Positions 1-10,639 of a DNA stretch of 64,000 nt are shown piece after piece. Every line of letters starts with the position of its first letter. Positions within the stretch are counted from its first letter, which is position 1. The notes under the pieces were generated by a model. The model searched no databases and was not told where the DNA came from. It was given only the letters and a program-made list of their open reading frames with translations. Made by a program: the position numbers and the translations under genes. Source of the stretch: Crotophaga sulcirostris (lineage: Eukaryota; Chordata; Aves; Cuculiformes; Crotophagidae); NCBI GenBank assembly GCA_013397455.1, contig VYZB01000748.1:6018-70017 (forward strand). Reading direction: 5' to 3'.

Positions 1-206
1 TACTGAAATTGTCTCCCATACAAGATGGTTTCAGGGATAGGACTGCAGGCTTCAGGTAAACTGTAGCTATGGGTGATACCAGGTGATACCCAAAGCTGTT
101 TGTCATTGCTGGGCAAGGTCATCCCTTCTTCTGCTCCTGCTGTCCTTCTTCCAGCCCTGCTGGGAGCAATGCAAACCTGCCTTCTCCAAGCGCCCTCCTT
201 CATGGG

Positions 207-523
207 GAATCATGGAATTAAGGATGGAAAAGACCTCTAAGCTCATCCAGTCACAGTTTCACAGTATAACCAGGTTGGAAGAGACCTCTGAGATCATCAA
301 GTCCAACCTATAAGCCAACACTAACACCAACCATCAGTCCAGCCCCACCGTGCCTGCTAAACCATGTCCCAAAGTGCCACCTCTGCACGTTCTTTGAACC
401 CCTCCAGGGATGGAGACTCCACCACTGCCCTGGGCAGCCTGGTCCAGTGCTTCACCACTCTGTCAGTGAAGAAATGTTTCCTCATATCCAGTCTAAACCT
501 CCCCTTGCACCACTTGAGGCCAT
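207..523 (-). mobile_element. CR1 LINE fragment, type III, interrupted by another CR1
   Basis: Read on the minus strand this is the 3' end of a CR1 retrotransposon. It shows the ORF2 C-terminal region ('cctcaagtggtgcaaggg' side near 523), the 'gcagtggtggagtctccatcc' block, and the 3' end near 207. The 3' part is split at about 253-337 by a second, unrelated CR1 tail. The type III match resumes after the insert at 'gccccaccgtgcctgc'. It is 5'-truncated near 523, where similarity stops abruptly. Compare the uninterrupted type III copy at 60664-61050. Confidence 0.9.
253..337 (-). mobile_element. Nested CR1 fragment, type IV (about 85 bp)
   Basis: A very short 5'-truncated type IV tail lies inside the type III copy. 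On the minus strand it reads 'gtgttggcttataggttgg', then 'tctcttccaacctgg', and ends in the TGATACTG-like terminal repeat. 'cagtc' occurs at both edges and may be a short target-site duplication or microhomology. It must be younger than its host. Confidence 0.82.
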
Positions 524-2106
524 AATGCTTTCTGCCATGGCTCCTCTTTGTGGAGAAAGGGATGGTTCATGTTAATGACACTTTTCCCCACCTTTCCCTT
601 CCTCCCCTCTCTGTCCAGGTAGACTGTGTTGGTATCTTGTTGGTATAAAGACTCCCATCTACAGAGGAAGTTCCCAGGCAGAATTCACAAGTATTATGGA
701 TTTCTCCTGCCTGGCGATAATGTTTTATGAGGTTTTTATTCTTTAGATAATATATTAAACCCATATTTTTTACCAAGTTTGCTCCTACTCATTCCTTGCC
801 CTTGAGTTCCCCCTCTTTCCCTCCCCCTTTTCACCTGAGTGGCATTTTCACTGGAGATGTTTAATACAGCTCTAATCCCCTGATTCCCCGAGGTACACGA
901 AAGCAGCTTTACGAACCCATAAATCCTGAAAGATAAAGTGCATTTTTATTAGTCGAGTTGCCATGAAAGTACAAAAAAAAAAAAAAGTAGTTTAATATGA
1001 AACAGTCAATAACAAATTTGCCTAATAGTTCTGCTTATCATAGCGAAGGCACTTGGAGGAAGGTGGGGAGAGATGCTGGGATGGAGGGAAGCAGCCCTGA
1101 GGGGCTGGGAGCATCACAGCTGGAGTTAGTGGGGTGATCAGGGAGTGCAGGGATGGGATGAACGCCCCTGTAAGGGCTCTTAATTCTGAGGGCAGCCTGC
1201 TGGTGCCTGGCTTTCCTCCTGGCACGTGTGCAACCCCCCCCCCAGCAAATATGCTGAACCAGGAGGTCACCCAGGCTGATTTTTGTGGGTCATCACAGAC
1301 TCTTTGAGCTGTGCACGAAGAGCCCTTGTTCTCCATCCCCCCTTACGGCGTCACAAAGACCCTCTTCCTGCGACCTCTGCTCTCTGCAGCTGAGCTTCTT
1401 AGATTTCTGCCCCAAAGCCCTGGCCCATGTCATGACCCGTTAGAAAGAGTCTTTTTCCCTGATGAGTTTTTTGCACTTGGCCTTCGGCCTCGCAGCCAGG
1501 GTTTGTGGGAAGCTGGGGCTCCGAGCAGCACTAGATGGCAGGAGTCAGTCATGCAAAAGGATGAGGGCTGCCTCCCTCTGAAAATACTCTTGAAGCTGCT
1601 GAGGTGGAAACCTGCCAGCTCGCTGGGAGCTGCGAGGCCCAGGATGGGCTTAAGCAGCAAAACTCCCTTCTCCAGCCAGACTTTAGGACTCTGCCTCCCG
1701 TCCTTCCCACAATCCAGGAGCCGCTCCGCTTGGGGATGGTGGGATTTGGCAAGGCTTTGCAAACCAGGGCTGTGTTTGTCCAGTGAACCTTGGCTCGGAT
1801 TTTGGACGTGCTGAGAGTGCTGGTTTGGGTTGCTGTGGGGTTTGGCTGCCTGATTTCTCTGGGGGGTGTTTTTGTGGAAAGCTGTGGTTTGATATTTGAT
1901 AGCGCTGCCTCACTGAGGAGCATCATCTGAGCGGTCCTGAGCTGCAGGAACAGCAGAGTTTTACACAAACTCATCCTCCATTTAGACATCATCTTTAACT
2001 GCCCAACACACTTGCCCTTGCTTTGACTTTGTCAATTCTGCCCACTCAGACCCTGCTTTCCAAAGCAGAGAGGGAAGCACAGAGCAAGAGGAGCTGGGTG
2101 TCTGCT
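524..2106. other. Unique non-coding stretch
   Basis: No gene is recognisable. 880-1020 is AT-rich with a 14-A run at 973-986, and a 10-C run lies at 1234-1243. A 167-codon plus-strand open frame (1311-1814) overlaps several minus-strand frames, has no recognisable domain, and looks like chance. Confidence 0.6.
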
Positions 2107-2650
2107 CACAGCATCACAGCATCACAAGGTTGGAAAGGACCTCTGAGATCAATCCAACCTAGAACCCAACACCAACACCACACCATCATCTAAACCATGA
2201 CACTGAGTGCCTCAGCCAATCTCCTCTTAAACACCTCCAGGGTTGGCGACTCCACCACCTCCCTGGGCAGCACATTCCCATGGCCAATCACCCTTTCAGG
2301 GAAGAACTTTTTCCTAACATCAAGTCTAAACTTTCCCTGACCAAGCTTGAGTCCGTGCCCTCTAGTTCTGTCACCTGAGAGAAGAGCCCAACCCCTGCCT
2401 GACTCCAACCTCCTTTTAGGCAGTTGCAGAGAGCAATAAGGTCTCCCCTGAGCCTCCTCGTCTCCAGGCTAAACAGCCCCAGCTCCCTCAGTCGCTCCTC
2501 ACAGGGCTTGTGCTCCAAACCCTTCCCCATCCTCATTGCCCTCCTCTGCACACACTCCAGTGTCTTCACACCTTTCTCAAACTGGGGGGCCCAGACCTGC
2601 CCACAGGACTCAAGGTGAGGCCTGACCAGTGCCCAGCACGGGGGGACGAG
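2107..2650 (-). mobile_element. CR1 LINE fragment, type IV, with ORF2 C-terminal remnant
   Basis: This is one of the longest CR1 pieces here (about 540 bp). On the minus strand it encodes recognisable pieces of the CR1 ORF2 C-terminus. One frame (2569 to 2288) has the '[19 protein letters not shown]' stretch. A second frame (2408 to 2190) has '[17 protein letters not shown]' and a stop after 'ALSVMV'. The two lie in different frames, so at least one indel disrupts it near 2400. The 3' end at 2107 carries the CATCACAG-type tail. It is a dead copy. Confidence 0.93.
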
Positions 2651-4481
2651 GCACTTTGCTGCATTCCCATCCCTCCCAGCACAGCAGAGGCAGCCCCAGC
2701 TCTGTGGTTTGCTGCACAGCGATTTGAGGCACGCGCAAACACTGCGTCGCTCTAAGTCTCGTTGTAACTTTTATCTTGCTGTGCCTTTTGCTTTCAGTGC
2801 TGCTCGTGGTGGCTGGCAGCAGCTGTCACACATCCCAGCCCCCTGATGGTGCTCCCCGTCGTCGCACACGTGCTGGGGCTGCTCTAACCTTTCTGTAGGC
2901 TGTGCTGTGCTATCATCAGGCCAGAAACCTGAGTGAGAGACAGATGATGCAAAATCAATCTCGGGAGCACCTGAAAAGAGAGAAGATTGGTACCAAATGT
3001 TGTAGCAACAACACAAACAGTTCCTTCTTCAAACTCTTCGCCTTGGAGATTCCTCCTGGGGAATGGAGATGAAGAGTTGCTTTACCTCTTCTTGGCTGAA
3101 TAAACAGAGGAGCAGCACCAGCCTGTGCCTCTGCATACCAAAATCTGGGGGCAGAGCAGCTACTGCAGAGTAAAACCCAACCAAGCTGGCCCCTGCTCCA
3201 GGGAGGCAAAGATCTGGGCAGGGAGCAGGCTGTCCCCTGTGCTGGAGCAGAGGAGGCAACAGGCACTGATGGCTCCTTTCATCAGGGCACAATTAGAGAG
3301 GATCACTAATGATCTAATTGCTCCTCTCATCCCAGCCCTAAGGAAGGGAGAGAGGAGAACCCCTTGGTGCTAACCTGGGTTTCAAAGACTTGCTCTGCCA
3401 AATTATCCTCTCTAATACCATCTAATATTTGTCAACCAGTAATGGTTAAAGAAGATGCTCCCAGTGTCTGCCTTGGGAGCAAGAACACCCTTCATTGGGT
3501 GAACACCCTTCATGGGGTGAACACCCTTCATTGGGTGAACTCCACATCACTCCAAACCCTTCCAGTGTCCCAGGGTTTACACAAGGGTGTGAGCCATCAC
3601 CCAGCAGCTGATCCAGCCCATCCCTTGAAGCCTGCAGCCTCCCCAAAAAGCCTCCTTGGTGCTGATGGACCCACGGGCAGGTAAAGGCAGAGCTGAGTTT
3701 GCAGTCCCCACCTGAGTCACACGCGGAGGGTGCGTGGTAAGGTGAGGGATAAGACTAAAGCTGATGGGGCTCACACTGCAGAACACAGGCTCACAGCTGC
3801 TGCTGCTGGGGGTGTTCATTCTCATTGAGGCACATGTTTCCTCCAGGAAGGAATCAGCCCTGGCACAAGCTCCAAACCTGATGCTTCCCCGTGAGGTTGG
3901 ATGCTCTGTGTACCTGCCCTGTTTACAGGAGTGGTAGTTAAACCTGGGGGTACAGTTTTGGCTATTATGGTTTTTTTCATATCTTTAATCTTGTAACAAC
4001 CCACAGTTCTTATAAAGGGTCCTCCCTGATTTGAGGTTCCCAGACTTGAGGCTCAGTGGCTCCTGGCAGGGACGGGGGAGGCAGTGATGATGGGGAGGTG
4101 GGGTGTTACCAGGCAGCAGGGCACAGCTGTATGCTGGGTTTTGGGCTGGCCCCTTGCCAGAGGGGACCAGCAAACATCTGGGCAGAGGTAGGATGTGCAG
4201 ATGTCTGCTTGCTGCCTGAACACCTGTCCCTGTCCCTAGAAAGCATCCCCACAGACATGCAGGTACAAACTCTACTTGTAGACAAGGAGATTCTGAAGCC
4301 TTCCCCCCCCCCAACTCCAGCTGGTGCCTGGGGATGCATTGAAAGACCCTTGAATTGGAAAACATCATCAGGAGGTCGTTATCCAGCTGCATCTTTTTTT
4401 TTTTTTTTTTTAATTTTTCCCCATGCCCAGCGAGAGCACGAAGTGGCAAAATCGCTTCTTTTATGAGAGGCGGATGCAGCC
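2651..4481. other. Unique non-coding stretch
   Basis: No gene is seen. It contains a three-unit 18-bp tandem repeat (3484-3540, listed separately), a 10-C run near 4305 and an 18-T run at 4394-4411. GC content is moderate, and open frames on both strands overlap without preference. Confidence 0.55.
3484..3540. repeat. 18-bp tandem repeat, 3.2 units
   Basis: The unit 'aacacccttcattgggtg' occurs at 3484-3501, 3502-3519 (one base changed) and 3520-3537, followed by 'aac'. Each unit contains CACCC and GGGTG arms around a 5-6 base loop, so each can form a small hairpin. Confidence 0.9.
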
Positions 4482-5600
4482 TCATTCCTCCCAGCCCATC
4501 TCCTGCCAGCAGCTGGGTTCAGCACTCTCCTGGCAGCCTCGCACGGTTTCAGCAGGGCTGGAGCTGACCTTTCCATAGAGAGGAGAATAAAAGGAGAGGG
4601 GAAGCATCTCCACCTCGCACCCTCTGTTCCCTGCAGCAGGGGGAAAGCAGGCGCCCCCACAGACCATCTCAGAGTGAATGGGAGAGCCAGAGCCTGGGGT
4701 TAAATCACCCGGGCTGGGCATTGACAGAGCATCTCTATGCACGTAAGAGCTCTTCAGGAGAAGCATAATTTCTCTGCATGTGCACCACTCACAAGAACAA
4801 AACAGCTTCCTGGAGCTGCTTGCAATAACAGAATTGTCTTGTGAAGAGAAAATCAGAAAGCCAGAGGGCTTTGGAAAGGGCAGTGCAGAGGCTTTTAATG
4901 TTTTTCTTCCTTTTAAAATAAAGATGATGTTTACTACTTTCCCTCCTTTCCCCTTGCCCATGCAAAACAGATGCTGCTGTGCAAAAGGCAACCACACAGA
5001 AATAATCAGGGTTCTGTGTGCAGGGAGGCTCAGGGAGTGGGGGAACTGGGGAAGGGTGGCAACTCCCAGCACAGGGGCACCTACCTCTGCACAAGAAGGG
5101 GGGTGGGTGGGTGCTGCTGGTGCCCCTGCGTTTGCAGGGAACAGGACTGTGATGGTGTGTGGGATGGGGAAAGGGGCTGTGGATCTCTGGTCTGAGCGTG
5201 GTGCTGTCGGGGCGAGGATGTGCGCGTTCATCGCTCTGGGTGATGTGCTGGGCTGGGCACCCGAGTGATGTGGAAACAGCAGGGCTGGCAGCAGCATCCC
5301 CTGCTCATCCCACCTGTATCTCTCGTTCTGCCTCACCTGAGGGGCCGGGGAGGTGCTGAGGGGCTGCTGTGCAGAGGAGATGAGGAAAAGGGTGAGAAAA
5401 TAAAGCAAGGGGAAGAGAAGCAGGGATGAGGGCAGGTGTGGCTGATGCTTGGCAGGGTCTCCAGGGTTATCCCAGGACTGGGGATGATTAATGTGCCCGA
5501 GGACTCCTCTCCCTGTGGCCTGGCTGGGTGATCTGTCACTGCCTGGTGATGGAATGCCCGGGTTAAGGTGGGTTATTGATGGCCAACCTTTACGACCCAC
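4482..5600 (-). other. Longest open frame in the window (372 codons), probably not coding
   Basis: A stop-free minus-strand frame of 372 codons starts with ATG at 5600. Its translation is rich in Pro, Ser, Leu and Ala, and I see no signal peptide, domain or repeat. The coding strand is pyrimidine-rich (the plus strand is G-rich), which lowers the chance of TAA, TAG and TGA and can explain the length. A 162-codon plus-strand frame overlaps it. I treat it as compositional. A lineage-specific gene is possible but unsupported. Confidence 0.2.
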
Positions 5601-6918
5601 CCCTCCTAATTATATTTTGGCCCAGGAAATAGCTGTCAGGGCTGGCTGGGGAGAGGGGGCAGGGGTCTGGCTGCAGCAGGGGCTGTCAGGACGTGGCTAA
5701 AACCCCCAGCCCAGCAAGTCTGTCCCCTCATCCCAGGGACAGCATCTCCAGACCTGCTGGGTCACTTCATTGGTGATCAAACACCTTCATGGCAGCGCTG
5801 GGGACCAGTTGCCTGGTTGGGTGCTCCTAATCAGATCAGGTACAGAGGTGTCTGAGTTTCTCCACCGTGATAAACCTGGTCTCAGCAGAGCGGGCAATCA
5901 GTGTGGGCTGCCTTGCTGTCCTGTCCTGTCCTGCCTTCCTTTTCCCCTGATTGATTTGTTACCTGTGCCAGACCTTTCATCTGTGATGGGCAGTGATGCC
6001 GGAGCATCCCGTTCTGCCCTTTGGCCCTGTGTTTGCTTGCTTTGCAGAGTTCAGATTAGCTGAGTAAAAGCTGCTGCTGCTTTGATTGACTCCCAGATCA
6101 ATTAAAGCAGCAAGTGGACAGATGGAGGGCTCAGATCCTGAATTTTACCCCAATCTCCTCCTTTCTCTGCTCTCCAGAGGCCTTTCAGGTTAATTGCCCT
6201 GATCTCTTGCTGCCTTTCCCTGCTGGCCCTGAAGGACTGTCTGGCTAATATTGCCCTGCGTGGCCAAGGCTGGGAAGGATCCAGGCTGGGCAGGTGCTGA
6301 GGGAGAAGGAAGGAGGGAGAGAATTGATTTGCTCCACCAGGCAGCAGCAGCAGTTGCTGCCGCTGTTTAATTCTCAGTTCAAGCCCTGTGGAGAATGCAA
6401 ACGGCTCCGCTCCTCGGCCAATTTACAGCTGCTGACAAGCTGCTAAACAACATCTCTGTTAGGTGCACGTGCGAGTCCGGGGGCTCCTCTCGGGGTGACA
6501 GCATGATGCACAGGTAAGGAGTGAGGATGAGGATGCTGCTGCTGTTTCTAATGAGCGCTGCCCGCTGCACCCCGAGCGCCGGCCGCCTTCTCCCAGAGCC
6601 CTGGGCAGCCCTTTCTGCATTCAGACTTCATCCTGTTGCCTTCAGTGGGCTTTTGGAAGAGGTTGATGGATGAAAGTTCACCCCCGATGGGGCTGGGACC
6701 CTCAGTGCAGGCTGCCTTTGGATGGTCGTGATAAATGAGGGCACTGATGGCCAAGCACTGCTCTTCTGAGCACGTGGGTGAGGATGCTGAGTGCCTGCAC
6801 CATCCTGTGCGTGGCACGAGCCTGCAAAACCAAAGTCAAGCAAAACTGCCAAACCTGAAGGGTTTGGGTTGCCCTAATCTGGGATTTAGTGGGGCAGAAG
6901 GAGCACCCTGAAACAACG
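5601..6918. other. Unique non-coding stretch
   Basis: No gene is recognised. 6060-6120 has short AT-rich words such as 'gatcaattaaagcagc' of the kind seen in conserved non-coding DNA. The rest is GC-rich with CAG/CTG-rich patches near 6340-6370 and 6530-6550. Confidence 0.5.
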
Positions 6919-7256
6919 TGGATGCAAGGATGCAGATGCAAGGATGCGGATGCAAGGATGTGGATGCAAGGATGCAGATGCAAGGATGCAGATGCAAGGA
7001 TGCTCAGTTGCAGGGATGCGGATGCAAGGATGTGGATGCAAGGATGCGGATGCAAGGATGTGGATGCAAGGATGTGGATGCAAGGATGCTCAGTTGCAGG
7101 GATGCGGATGCAAGGATGTGGATGCAAGGATGCAGATGCAAGGATGCAGATGCAAGGATGCAGATGCAAGGATGCTCAGTTGCAGGGATGTGGATGCAAG
7201 GATGCAGATGCAAGGATACGGATGCAGTCGCGAGGATGCGGTTGCAAGGATGCAGC
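6919..7256. repeat. 14-bp minisatellite with 86-bp higher-order repeat
   Basis: The array is built of 14-bp units 'gatgcaaggatg' plus two variable bases (ca, cg, tg or ct). After each 'ct' unit comes one 16-bp variant beginning 'cagttgcaggg'. The 'ctcagttgcaggg' marker recurs at 7003, 7089 and 7175, exactly 86 bp apart (five 14-mers plus one 16-mer). The last units (7207-7256) are degenerate. The unit lacks stop codons in several frames on both strands, so it creates long Met/Gln/Cys-rich and His/Pro/Ser-rich open frames that are artefacts. Confidence 0.96.
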
Positions 7257-7849
7257 CTTCTGGCAGCGACCCGTGAGATGCAGAGGGAGCAGGTGGTGAA
7301 CCAGTCTCACTGCTCTGGACTCCAGGTTTATTTTTAAAACAACACTTTCATACCAGCACTTATTACCCGCCCCCATTCTGGTCTGAGGTTTGCACCTTGC
7401 TCCACCCAGCTTTCCAGGGAGCAGCCTCTGTCAGCCTGAGTGCTTCCAGGACTGCAGAGCTCTACGGGTCCATGCTAATCGTGTTTATCAGCATTAATCC
7501 AAGGCTGGAATTAGCTGGTCCTACATTCAGCAGGAGCCTGCTAGTGCATTTAAGTAAATTATCTCCTTAATAATGACAAATCAATTATCGGTGCTGCTTC
7601 CAAGCAGAGTGCTTTGGTCTACCTTTTTCAAAAAGCAATAAACCTGTACGCTTTTGCTGCCAAAAATTAGCTGCAGCAATACAGCCAAAATAATAAGGAA
7701 TAATCCAACCATGCAGACAGCAAGTTAATGAATTATCCTCTTTCAGCTGGAGGTGCTCAAAAGCAGCACAGAACTGAAATGTACCCAGAAACCTTGCTGG
7801 GTTTTATTAAGCTATTCTTTTCTTTACATCTCTTTTTTTCTTTTTTTTT
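7257..7849. promoter_or_regulatory. Unique AT-rich block, candidate conserved non-coding element (7440-7710)
   Basis: After the minisatellite comes non-repetitive, AT-rich sequence with many homeodomain-like TAAT/ATTA words ('catgctaatcg', 'cattaatccaagg', 'gaattagctgg', 'ccttaataatgac', 'caattatcgg'). There is no open frame or repeat match. Word composition resembles vertebrate conserved enhancers, but conservation cannot be shown from one genome. A T-rich run (7830-7850) abuts the next CR1. Confidence 0.3.
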
Positions 7850-8198
7850 TCATAGAATCATGGAATGGTTTGGTCTGGAAGAGACCTTAAAGTCCATCCA
7901 GTTCCATCCCCCTTGCCATGGGCAGGGACACCTCCCACTGCATCAGGGGGCTCCAAGCCCCATCCAACCTGGCCTTGAACACCTCCAGGGATGGGGCAGC
8001 CACCACTGCTCTGGGCAACCTGGGCCAGAGCTTCCCCACCCTCCCAGAAAAATGTTTCTCCCTAAGATCTCATCTCAATCTCCCCTCTTCCAGCTCAAAA
8101 CCCTTCCCTCTTGTCTTGTCCCTGCACCCCCTGATCAAGAGCCCCTCCTCAGCTTTCCTGGAGCCCCTTTCAGGCTGTTCTAAGGTCTCCCTGGAGGC
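7850..8198 (-). mobile_element. CR1 LINE fragment, type I
   Basis: On the plus strand it begins 'catagaatcatggaatgg', the reverse complement of the CR1 3' octamer tail, and continues through the 'catgggcagggacacctcc', 'ccagggatggggcagcc' and 'gatcaagagcccctcc' blocks. It is 5'-truncated near 8198. The 3' end abuts a T-rich run on the plus strand. Confidence 0.95.
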
Positions 8199-8996
8199 AT
8201 CGTGTTCCTCATGGGGCAGTGAGATTTGTGACTGGGGTCAGGCTAGTTTCCACTGCCCAGAGCACAGCTGTGATGTGGGACACAGCTCGTTGCAGCTGGA
8301 GAAGTTGGTGGGGACTCTTCTCTGCCCCCCCTGGGTCCCTGCTGAGCTGGGGAGGGGGTGGCAGAGCCCCGCGCCGACGTCTGCCTTGCTGGCAGGACAT
8401 CCTGTCCCATCATGGATCTAAAAAAGGGTCTGTGGGGAAGCTGGGGAGGGTGTTGGGGAAGAGCTGCCAAGCGTGAGCTCGGCACCAGCCTCCGTGGTGA
8501 CAGGAGTGGTTTGGCAGGAGGTGCCTCCTCGCTGGCACGGGGAGCTGGGAGCGGGCAGGGGAGGTGACCCCCCTTGCCCACCTCTCTCCCCCTGCCCCTT
8601 TGCATCTGCTTGCAGGCTCTAATTAGCAGTCCTGCCATTTGGGTGGCGTGTGGGCATCCATTCTTTAGTGGCATTATTTGTGTTGACAGGATTGATGGGA
8701 CGTTGCATCAAGCAATTAGAAAAAAAAAACAAGGCTGACTTGTTCCCAAATACAAAGGCAGCAGCCGGCGTAAATTAATGCGTGTAGTTCCTAAGTGTTT
8801 ACTACAGCATTGTTTTCTTCTCTCTTCCCACGGGAGATAATTAAGAAAGAGGCTGTTTCTCTGCTACCATCAGGTACCAGGAGATGCTGCCACATCCCCT
8901 TAACTCCAACGGACCTACTTGAATCTGAAAGACGATCAATTTAACGTATCAAGAAGAGGAGGGGTAGTTCTTTTCCACTGGAAGTTTAGATGTTGT
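8199..8996. other. Unique non-coding stretch; AT-rich block 8620-8860
   Basis: 8200-8600 is GC-rich with no recognisable gene. 8620-8860 is AT-rich and non-repetitive, with 'ctctaattagcag', 'gcaattag' and 'gataattaagaaag' words, and could be a conserved non-coding element. Confidence 0.35.
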
Positions 8997-9090
8997 TATT
9001 TCCCTGGATGTTGGTGTTACTGCTGGGTTCTAGGTTGGACTCGATGATCTCAGAGGTCTTTTCCAACCTTGTAATACTGTGATGCTGTGA
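8997..9090 (+). mobile_element. CR1 fragment, type IV (about 95 bp)
   Basis: This is only the last ~95 bp of a type IV CR1: 'gggttctaggttggactcg', 'gatctcagaggtc', then the terminal 'aatactgtgatgctgtga'. It is truncated far into the 3' end. Confidence 0.88.
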
Positions 9091-9737
9091 CTGATCCATA
9101 TTTGGTTGGCTTTGTCAGCTGAAATCTGCCGCAGACCAAATTAGCTTTTGGTGATCAAGAAGGATGGAGCAGTTTATTCTTATCAGTAATTGATCATGGA
9201 GCTATTAATGGATGCAAACGTATTTGTTCACTCTGCTTTGATAAATAGTGGCTCTCTGTTCCCCTGTGATGTGATCTGTGCCTCCGTTTCCTCTCGTTGC
9301 TGTTCAGTCTCCAGGCCCTGGGTTGGAGCCTCTGGCCAAGAGGAGGCAGATCTTGTGACTTCATTTTCACTCGCTATCGGTTATTGATGGGCAGACTTCC
9401 CCAGCTGATTCATCCTCCAACTTTCAGCAAGCTGCTGGGATTTTTGTGGTCAGAAAGCTGTTTCCCATTTCTGCAATGTGGGTTGATTTTTTTATTTTGG
9501 GATTAACTCTTAGGAGCTGTTCTGCAAGTGCTATGACGAGAGCCGTGCTGTTCAGGGACCGTTGCTGACGCGTTTGCTCCACCAGCAGCTGTGACTGGTT
9601 CTGCACCCAAATCCTTCCTGCAGCCTGTGCTGCTCATCCCCCCAGGGTGTGGGTCCCCATCAGACTTACAGTCTCTGTGTGGTTTGATTTTTTGATTGAC
9701 CAAAATAGGTGGCTCTCTGTATCCGTATCTATTTATC
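9091..9737. other. Unique non-coding stretch
   Basis: No gene is seen. 9110-9260 is AT-rich with 'caaattagcttttgg' and 'cagtaattgatcatgg', another possible conserved block. The remainder is unremarkable. Confidence 0.4.
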
Positions 9738-9863
9738 ACATCATTGAATGGTTTAGGTTGGAAGGAACCTTAAAGTCCAGCCTGTTCCAACCCCCCTACC
9801 ATGGACAGGGACACCTCCCACTGAGTCAGGTTACTCAAAGCCCCATCCAACCTGACCTTAAAT
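9738..9863 (-). mobile_element. CR1 fragment, type I, short and diverged
   Basis: The 3' tail ('atcattgaatggtttagg') and the 'ggacagggacacctcc' block are clear. The match stops at 'cctgaccttaaatg', followed by a T run. It has more mismatches than most type I copies, so it is probably older. Confidence 0.88.
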
Positions 9864-10639
9864 GTTTTTTTTTTGAAATCTCTAGGAGAGATGTCAAGGG
9901 CAGTGATGAGGAGCACAGGTGGCGCTCGGAGCTGGGAAAAATGCTACCTGTGTCTATCTTGGCTCGGTGGCCTTGGGGACATCCTTACACATGGGAAGAG
10001 GCAGTTTGTGGGGACACCCTGCCACCCTTTGCTGCAAATAAATCCTGGATAATGTAATTTTTTTTTTTTTTCCCCCCACTTCTTCATTATGGTAATGGCA
10101 TCATTTTTTGTGCGTGGCAATTCTCAGACACAAATAGCACTAAATCACCTTCCTCTTCTATGGTAACTACACTAATATTATTAATACTCTGCATTCATAA
10201 AACAATTTCGAGCATCTCAAAGTGCTCTGCACACATTAATTTAGCCTTACAACCTTCCACTGGGAGAATTGCCAGTATGAGTCACATTTTATAGCAGGGT
10301 AGAGGGGGCAGCGCTGAAGAGGAGAACCGGGTTCTCATCGTATTTACACCAGCGCGGGGGCAGGATGAGTGCGCTCAGGCTGCTGGCAGATGCACTCGTG
10401 AGCGCGTACGGGCTTTGACTCAGACTGGGGGGAAGGACTGTCCTCGAGGTCGCTCAGTGAATCATTTGCAGAGCCAGAAATAGAGCCTGAAGAACCCTCA
10501 GCCTCCCTGACTCCAGCGGAGAGAAGGGCTGTGTTTACACCCCGGGTGAAAATGGAGAACGGTTTTAGAAAGTGAGAAGTTGCAGGGCCTGAAGGCTGGA
10601 GGGGTGGAGGAGGGGAGGGAAAACACCAGATCTTCAGTC
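9864..10639. other. Unique stretch with MIR-like relic
   Basis: It contains a T-run at about 10057-10070 and the SINE relic at 10185-10308, listed separately. 10300-10640 is GC-richer with scattered CpG and no recognisable gene. Confidence 0.5.
10185..10308 (+). mobile_element. Ancient MIR-like SINE relic
   Basis: The order of words matches the amniote MIR family: 'gcatctcaaagtgctctgc', 'acacattaatttagcc', 'ttacaacc', a degraded middle, then 'cacattttatagcagggta' in place of the usual 'ccattttacagatgagga'. The match is from memory of the family, is strongly diverged, and has no clear ends. Confidence 0.55.

Noticed and set aside
1311..1814. 167-codon plus-strand frame
   Set aside because: Four other frames of 60-147 codons overlap on both strands, and composition is not protein-like.
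5095..5112. G-rich run as a G-quadruplex
   Set aside because: The runs are GGGGGG-T-GGG-T-GGG. Four separated G3 runs with proper loops are not present without sharing the first run.
6889..7337. Met/Cys/Gln/Asp-rich open frames of 110-139 codons and His/Pro/Ser-rich frames on the other strand
   Set aside because: They come entirely from the 14-bp minisatellite, which lacks stops in several frames. No coding evidence.
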